From the NCBI GenBank assembly GCA_050701635.1, contig JBOGDF010000056.1:1-20442 (forward strand): 20,442 nucleotides of DNA, given 5' to 3'. The position numbers and the translations under genes are program-made. Source of the DNA: WHSM01 sp050701635. Its GTDB lineage: Bacteria; Actinomycetota; Actinomycetes; Mycobacteriales; Micromonosporaceae. This document shows, piece after piece, positions 15,453 to 20,442 of the stretch. Under the pieces are notes generated by a model, which had not been told where the DNA came from, made no database searches, and saw only the letters and a program-made list of their open reading frames with translations. Every line of letters begins with the position of its first letter. The stretch's first letter is position 1.

Positions 15453-16696
15453 CGGGACCGCTCTGGGGCGCCTTGCCGGACGGGTGGTTGGCTGGCCAGG
15501 TCAAGAACGCTGCGACCGTCACGCTCGGCAAGATGCTGCAGAGTAAGGACTCCGGCAGTGACGTCTGCGCCCCATACATGCGTGCTGCGAACGTGCAGCC
15601 CGACGGCGCGTTGGCCCTCGACGACGTGAATGAGATGTGGTTCGGCGCCGCGGATCTGGAGCAGTTGAGCATCCGAGCGGGTGACGTTGTTGTCGTCGAG
15701 GGCGGCCAAGGTGGGTTCGGCCGTGCCGCGTATGTCGACGAGGATCTCCCGGGCTGGGGATTCCAGAACTCGATCAACCGGCTTCGACCGATTGGCGACT
15801 TCGATGGCCGGTTCATCGCGTTTTATCTGATCGCGCTGCGCGCTAGCGGCTTCATTCGCGCCTACGCCAACGTTGTCTCGATGCCGCACCTCACCGCGGA
15901 GAAGCTCGCGAGGATTCCGATACCGATGCCTCCGCTGGAGGAACAGCGCGCCATCGCCGATTACCTCGACCGTGACACCGCCCGCATCGACGTCCTCATC
16001 GAGGAGCAGCAGTGCCTGGTCGAGATGCTCCGCGAGCGCCGATGGGCGGTCGTCGAGCGGGGTGTGGCCCTGCTGGACTGGAACACGCCCTTCAAGACCG
16101 TTGCGACCCTGATCCAAACAGGCCCGTTCGGTAGCCAATTGAAGTCCGACGAGTACGAGGACGGCGGGATCCCAGTGATCAATCCGTCCCATATCGTGGC
16201 AGGTGAGGTGGTGCCCGACCCACGAATCGCGGTCAGTGCTGAGAAGGCAGAACAGTTGGCTCGGCATAGGCTTGAGGAAGGCGACCTGATCGCCGCACGT
16301 CGAGGTGACCTCGGGCGCTGTGCCGTTGTCGGGCCAAGCGTGGCGGGCTTCCTGTGTGGAACGGGGTCAGCGGTTGTTCGGCTCGATCAGGCACGTATGG
16401 ATCCGTCATTCGCCGCGATTGTCTTCAGCAGTCGACGTAACCGCGATGCCCTCGCGCTTGCCTCCGTCGGTTCAACCATGGAAAACCTGAACTCCGACAT
16501 TATCGGCGCGCTCCGCTTTCCGGTTCCACCACTCGATGAACAGCGTCAACTGACAGCAGAGTTGGAACAGGCGACGGCGAAGATCGATGCGCTCATCGCT
16601 GAGACGGAGCGGTTCGTTGAACTATCGCGTGAGCGGCGGGCGGCGTTGATCACGGCGGCGGTGACGGGGCAGATCGACCTACGGGAGATGGCGTGA
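15449..16696 (+). CDS. hsdS: type I restriction-modification system, specificity subunit HsdS
   Basis: The 415-residue subunit that sets the bipartite DNA target. It has the normal two-half layout: target-recognition domain 1 (about 1-155), a conserved helical repeat (155-205, IPIPMPPLEEQRAIADYL), domain 2 (about 206-355, starting near LIQTGPFGSQLKSDEY), and a second repeat (356-405, FPVPPLDEQRQL) ending AAVTGQIDL. The two target domains differ, so the target should have two unlike halves; it cannot be read from sequence. GTG at 15449 overlaps the hsdM stop by 4 bp, and the stop overlaps the hsdR start. No phase-variable repeat or partial second hsdS copy is seen. Confidence 0.93.
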   Translation: MTGPLWGALPDGWLAGQVKNAATVTLGKMLQSKDSGSDVCAPYMRAANVQPDGALALDDVNEMWFGAADLEQLSIRAGDVVVVEGGQGGFGRAAYVDEDLPGWGFQNSINRLRPIGDFDGRFIAFYLIALRASGFIRAYANVVSMPHLTAEKLARIPIPMPPLEEQRAIADYLDRDTARIDVLIEEQQCLVEMLRERRWAVVERGVALLDWNTPFKTVATLIQTGPFGSQLKSDEYEDGGIPVINPSHIVAGEVVPDPRIAVSAEKAEQLARHRLEEGDLIAARRGDLGRCAVVGPSVAGFLCGTGSAVVRLDQARMDPSFAAIVFSSRRNRDALALASVGSTMENLNSDIIGALRFPVPPLDEQRQLTAELEQATAKIDALIAETERFVELSRERRAALITAAVTGQIDLREMA

Positions 16697-19600
16697 TGGC
16701 CGATCACAACGAGGTCGTCTTCGAGTCCGAGATCTGCGCGTACTTGGAGGCCCACGGGTGGCTGTACTCGGCGAACGACATTGGCTACGACCGGGAGCGG
16801 GCGCTCTTCCCCGGGGACCTGTTCGCTTGGTTGGAGGAGACCCAGCAGGCGGCGTACGCGAAGGCGTTGAAGGCGGCCGGGTCGGAGGCGAAGTTCCTCG
16901 ACGTGCTGGCCACGGCGCTGGACAAGCCGCTGGAGCATGGTGGCGGGACGTTGAACATCCTGCGCAACGGTGTGCAGTACATCGGCGGTGGCCGGTTGAA
17001 GATGGCGCAGTTCCGCCCCGAGACCAGCTTGAACGCGACCACCAACGAGCAGTACGCGGCGATGCGGCTGCGGGTGATGCGGCAGGTGCGCTTCTCGACT
17101 GCTGACCAGCGCAGCATCGACCTGGTCTTCTTCGTCAACGGGCTCCCGGTGGCCACCGTGGAGTTGAAGACCGACTTCACCCAGTCCCTGGACGAGGCGA
17201 TCAACCAGTACCGCAAGAACCGGCATCCGATGACCAACGGTCGGCCGGAGCCGCTGCTGTCGTTCGGGCACCGGGCGCTGGTGCACTTCGCGGTCTCCAA
17301 CGACCTGGTCGCGATGACCACCCGGCTGGAGGGCGAGAAGACGCACTTCCTGCCGTTCAACATGGGCCACGACAGCGGCGCGGGGAACCCGCCCGGCGCG
17401 GGCGGGTGGTCGGCGACGGCGTACCTGTGGGAGCGGGTCTGGGAGAAGCACGCCTGGCTCAACATCATCGGCCGGCTAATGATCGTGGAGACCAAGGAGG
17501 AGTGGGACGTCACCACCGGCACCTCGGTACGGCGCACGAGCATGCTCTTCCCGCGGTTCCACCAGTGGGAGGCCGTGACGAACATCGTGGCCGCGGTACG
17601 CGAGGAGGGGGTGGGGCAGCGCTACCTGATCGAGCACTCGGCAGGGTCGGGGAAGACGAACACCATCGCCTGGACCGCCCACCGGCTGGCGCGGCTGCAC
17701 GTGAACGACGAGAAGGTCTTCGACTCGGTGATCGTAGTCGTGGACCGTACCGTGCTCGACGGGCAGCTGCAGGAGGCGATCCGGCAGATCGACGGGTCGG
17801 GGAAGATCGTGGCCACGATCAGCCCGGAGGATGTCCGCAAGGCGGGGGCGAAGTCGAAGTCCGGGCTGCTGGCGACCGCCTTGAAGAACGGGGAGCTGAT
17901 CATCGCGGTGACGGTGCAGACCTTCCCGTTCGCGCTCGATGAGATCCGGGCCGATAAGGGTCTGAAGGGCAAGCGGTTCGCGGTGATCGCAGACGAGGCG
18001 CACTCCTCGCAGTCCGGGCAGATCTCCTCCAAGCTCAAAGCCGTGCTGACCGCCGAGGAGATCAAGGAGATCGAGGAGGGCGGCTCCGTCGATGTCGAGA
18101 CGATCCTGGCCTCGGAGATGACCGAGCGGGCCGAGTCGCAGAACATCTCCTACCTCGCGTTCACCGCGACACCGAAGAACAAGACCCTGGAGCTGTTCGG
18201 CCGCAATGGCCCCGACGGCAAGCCCGTCGAGTTCCACCTGTACTCGATGCGGCAGGCGATCGAGGAGGGCTACATCCTCGACGTGCTCAGGGGCTACCAG
18301 TCCTACGACACCGCGCTGAAGATCGCCGGCCGGGCCGAGAGCGGCGACGGTGACGAGGTGGTGGAGGAGGCCGCCGCCCGGAAGGGGCTGATGCGGTGGG
18401 TGAAGTTGCACCCGACCAACATCAGCCAGAAAGTGCAGATCATCGTCGAGCACTTCCACGCCAACGTCGCCCACCTGTTGGAGGGCAAGGCGAAGGCGAT
18501 GGTCGTGACCGACTCGCGCAAGGCCGCGGTGAAGTACAAGAAGGCGATCGACGCCTACATCGCCAAGCGAGCCGCCAAGGACCCCTCGTACAACTACCGC
18601 ACCCTGGTCGCCTTCTCCGGCTCGGTGACCATGGCCGAGGACGAGGAGTGGGCTACGGACTGGGGGCCGCAGCCGAGCAAGGACGACGAGTTCACCGAGG
18701 CCAACCTGAACCCCGGCGCCGGCTCGGACCTGGCCGCCGCCTTCAAGGGCGCGACGTACAAGATCATGCTGGTCGCCAACAAGTTTCAGACTGGGTTCGA
18801 CCAGCCGCTGCTCTCGGCCATGTACGTCGACAAGAAGCTCTCCGGAGTGACCGCCGTGCAGACGCTGTCCCGGCTCAACCGCACCCATCGCACCGCGGGC
18901 GGGGAGCAGAAGCGCAAGACATTCGTCATCGACTTCGTGAACCAGCCCGAGGACATCCGGGCCGCGTTCGAGCCGTACTTCACCAACGCCACCCTGGAGA
19001 CCGAGACCGACCCGTACGTCGTCGTCCACCTCGCCACCAAGCTCGCCCAGGCCGGGATCTACACACCAGAGCAAGTACGCGAAGTCGCCGAGCTGTGGGT
19101 CACCCGAAAGGGCAACAACGCGCTCTCGGCCGCGATCAGCCCAGCCAAGAACGACTTCGCCCGCCGCTACGCGGCGGCGATCGAGGCCGACGACAAGGTC
19201 ACCCTCAACACCCTCGACCTGTTCCGCAAGGACGTCTCCACCTACGTCCGGCTCTACGACTTCATGAGTCAGATCGTCGACTACGGCGACCCGTACATGG
19301 AGATGTTGTCGATCTTCCTGCGGCTCCTGGAGAAGGTCATCGCGGACTCATCCTGGACTGCCGAAGTCGACCTTTCCGATGTGGTCCTGGTCGGGGTCAA
19401 GCACAGCAAGGCGACCGCGGTCGACATCTCGCTGACCGGCGACGGTGAGCTGAAGGGGATCAGCGCCGCGGGCACCGGCGCCCGGAAGGAGCCGAAATAC
19501 GTCGCACTACAGGTCGTCATCGACAAGATGAACGACCTCTTCGGCGCTGAATCGTTCACCGAGTCTCAGGTTCGTGAGTTCGTGCAGGGACTGGTGCAGC

Positions 19601-19833
19601 GGCTGCTCGCCTACCCAGACCTGGTCAATCAGACCAAAGTGAACTCGAAGAAGCAGTTCATGGAATCACAGGACTTCCAAGCGGCGGTCATTGAAGCCGT
19701 GGTTGAGAACCAGGAAGCCCACAACACCATGGCCGACTACTTCTTCAGCGACGGACCTGGCATCAGCGCCGTCACCATGGCGCTCGCGGACGCCTTCTAC
19801 GAGGCCGCGATCGATCAGCGGACAGACGTGTGA
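16693..19833 (+). CDS. hsdR: type I restriction-modification system, endonuclease/translocase subunit HsdR
   Basis: The 1046-residue motor and nuclease subunit that pulls DNA and cuts unmethylated targets. The N-terminal PD-(D/E)xK nuclease site is D143...E157-L-K159 (VATVELKTDF). The SF2 motor has Walker A AGSGKT (317-322), Walker B DEAH (434-437) and FTATP (490-494); a late motif QTLSRLNRTH follows. Length is the usual 1000-1100, and no break is visible. The start is GTG 16693 or ATG 16696, both overlapping the hsdS stop. All catalytic residues are present, so the system looks functional. Confidence 0.95.
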   Translation: MMADHNEVVFESEICAYLEAHGWLYSANDIGYDRERALFPGDLFAWLEETQQAAYAKALKAAGSEAKFLDVLATALDKPLEHGGGTLNILRNGVQYIGGGRLKMAQFRPETSLNATTNEQYAAMRLRVMRQVRFSTADQRSIDLVFFVNGLPVATVELKTDFTQSLDEAINQYRKNRHPMTNGRPEPLLSFGHRALVHFAVSNDLVAMTTRLEGEKTHFLPFNMGHDSGAGNPPGAGGWSATAYLWERVWEKHAWLNIIGRLMIVETKEEWDVTTGTSVRRTSMLFPRFHQWEAVTNIVAAVREEGVGQRYLIEHSAGSGKTNTIAWTAHRLARLHVNDEKVFDSVIVVVDRTVLDGQLQEAIRQIDGSGKIVATISPEDVRKAGAKSKSGLLATALKNGELIIAVTVQTFPFALDEIRADKGLKGKRFAVIADEAHSSQSGQISSKLKAVLTAEEIKEIEEGGSVDVETILASEMTERAESQNISYLAFTATPKNKTLELFGRNGPDGKPVEFHLYSMRQAIEEGYILDVLRGYQSYDTALKIAGRAESGDGDEVVEEAAARKGLMRWVKLHPTNISQKVQIIVEHFHANVAHLLEGKAKAMVVTDSRKAAVKYKKAIDAYIAKRAAKDPSYNYRTLVAFSGSVTMAEDEEWATDWGPQPSKDDEFTEANLNPGAGSDLAAAFKGATYKIMLVANKFQTGFDQPLLSAMYVDKKLSGVTAVQTLSRLNRTHRTAGGEQKRKTFVIDFVNQPEDIRAAFEPYFTNATLETETDPYVVVHLATKLAQAGIYTPEQVREVAELWVTRKGNNALSAAISPAKNDFARRYAAAIEADDKVTLNTLDLFRKDVSTYVRLYDFMSQIVDYGDPYMEMLSIFLRLLEKVIADSSWTAEVDLSDVVLVGVKHSKATAVDISLTGDGELKGISAAGTGARKEPKYVALQVVIDKMNDLFGAESFTESQVREFVQGLVQRLLAYPDLVNQTKVNSKKQFMESQDFQAAVIEAVVENQEAHNTMADYFFSDGPGISAVTMALADAFYEAAIDQRTDV

Positions 19834-19857
19834 GCAGCCCTGCCCCGGGAGGGGACC

Positions 19858-20364
19858 ATGCGGTACAGGTTGAACAGCGACAACGACCGCAACACCACCG
19901 TCGTCTGCGACCGTGGTTCGCCGGCTCCCTGGGCAGCCGTCACTGACGGCCCCGCCCTGCGGAGGACTAGTCAGCTTGCTTGGCAGCTTGCCGAGCTGGG
20001 AAAGCTACCACCCGACGCAGCGCCCACGGACGAGAACTTCGAGTCATGGCGGGAGTATTGGAAACAAGCTGGCATCTTCACTCTTGCCGACAGATTTGGA
20101 GACGACGGCAGCAAGAGCGGTGAATTCGAGGCCTTCATAGGAAAACTTGACGCAGGACTCCGTTCCAGCATCAAATCAGAGCTTGGCACCCGGAGCCAAC
20201 CACAGATCGGTGCAGCGTTCGCAAGCCGATACCAGATTACTCCCGAGGTAGAAGAGCTCTACCAATCAATCATGGAATCGTTCGGGCAGGTTGCGACTCA
20301 AGCCAGCGACTCACATGTCGCCTGCCACGATCATGGGACCGGTTTCCGCCCCGGTTTGCCATGA
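19858..20364 (+). CDS. hypothetical protein, 3' end probably replaced by a mobile element
   Basis: It starts ATG at 19858 with GGGAGGGG upstream, 24 bp after hsdR. I recognise no family. The 168-residue frame is acidic and helical in its middle (ESWREYWKQAGIFTLADRFGDDG, SGEFEAFIGKLDAGLRSS) with no membrane helix. Around 20316 the sequence becomes a repeat-rich mobile-element end, so the last 16 or so residues (after QASDSH) are probably element-derived and the true C-terminus is lost. Its position right behind hsdR suggests an accessory gene of the restriction operon, but this is only inferred from location. Confidence 0.5.
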   Translation: MRYRLNSDNDRNTTVVCDRGSPAPWAAVTDGPALRRTSQLAWQLAELGKLPPDAAPTDENFESWREYWKQAGIFTLADRFGDDGSKSGEFEAFIGKLDAGLRSSIKSELGTRSQPQIGAAFASRYQITPEVEELYQSIMESFGQVATQASDSHVACHDHGTGFRPGLP

Positions 20365-20442
20365 GCATGGGACCACCTGATTGCCGGTAGTGGGACCACC
20401 CTGTTTGCGCTGGTGGGTCCGCTCGGCGTGGCTTCCTCGGGT
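20316..20442. mobile_element. end of a mobile element running off the window, possibly IS21-like
   Basis: From about 20316 the sequence starts TGTCGCC and shows a repeated core TGGGACC at 20334-20340, 20369-20375 and 20391-20397, with related flanks (GGACCACCTGATTGCC and GGACCACCCTGTTTGC) and an inverted GGTCC later. Several short repeats behind a TG end is the layout of IS21-family ends. No transposase is inside the window, so the family is a guess and the exact border uncertain. Confidence 0.4.

Noticed and set aside
15449..16696. Phase-variable or shuffling hsdS cassette
   Set aside because: There is only one hsdS, with two different target domains, no second partial copy and no adjacent recombinase or inverted repeats.
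17476..19074. 532-residue minus-strand frame opposite hsdR
   Set aside because: It is a typical high-GC antisense shadow of hsdR, with low-complexity Leu/Gly/Arg composition and no start signals.
1..20442. CRISPR array, tandem repeats or rRNA genes
   Set aside because: No regularly spaced direct repeats and no rRNA-like blocks were seen; the only clear repeats are the IS ends and short motifs listed.

Overview
The window is high-GC DNA with GTG/ATG starts, purine-rich ribosome binding sites and families typical of actinomycetes: an XRE/DUF5753 regulator with a DUF397 partner, a GPP34 protein and an IS256-type transposase. I infer a filamentous actinomycete, perhaps Micromonosporaceae, but no marker gene fixes the taxon.

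Left third (1-6642, all minus strand). A tightly packed gene train is read right to left: a GPP34-domain protein, a truncated APC amino-acid permease joined to a truncated GNAT acetyltransferase, a protein of unknown function, a recombinase-type zinc-ribbon protein, a small two-helix membrane protein, a radical SAM/B12-binding-like protein, a GHMP sugar kinase, a NUDIX hydrolase and a shortened mannose-1-phosphate guanylyltransferase-like protein. Another gene starts at position 5 and leaves the window. The last four complete genes are coupled by 4-bp overlaps and look like an enzyme set for making or modifying a nucleotide sugar.

Middle (6643-11521, plus strand). A 455-bp divergent region carries a 12-bp-stem inverted repeat and a repeated CCCGGGA motif. 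It is followed by an XRE/DUF5753 regulator overlapping a DUF397 gene, a larger HTH protein of unknown C-terminal function, an L-asparaginase and a PPC/DUF296 protein.

Right part (11522-20442). A complete IS256-type element (11563-12941, 26-bp inverted ends, one mismatch) has its transposase split by a -1 frame change at C_CCG_GGG, and no target duplication is visible. A possibly decayed small membrane-protein gene follows. Then comes a complete type I restriction-modification operon, hsdM-hsdS-hsdR, with 4-bp overlaps. Behind hsdR is a gene of unknown function whose 3' end seems cut by the end of another mobile element, possibly IS21-like, that runs off the right edge.

Overall this is an accessory region with several scars: a deletion junction, one or two truncated enzymes, and two mobile elements flanking a restriction system. 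No single locus is clearly a new defence system. The most unusual set is the radical SAM/GHMP kinase/NUDIX/guanylyltransferase operon with its small upstream genes.
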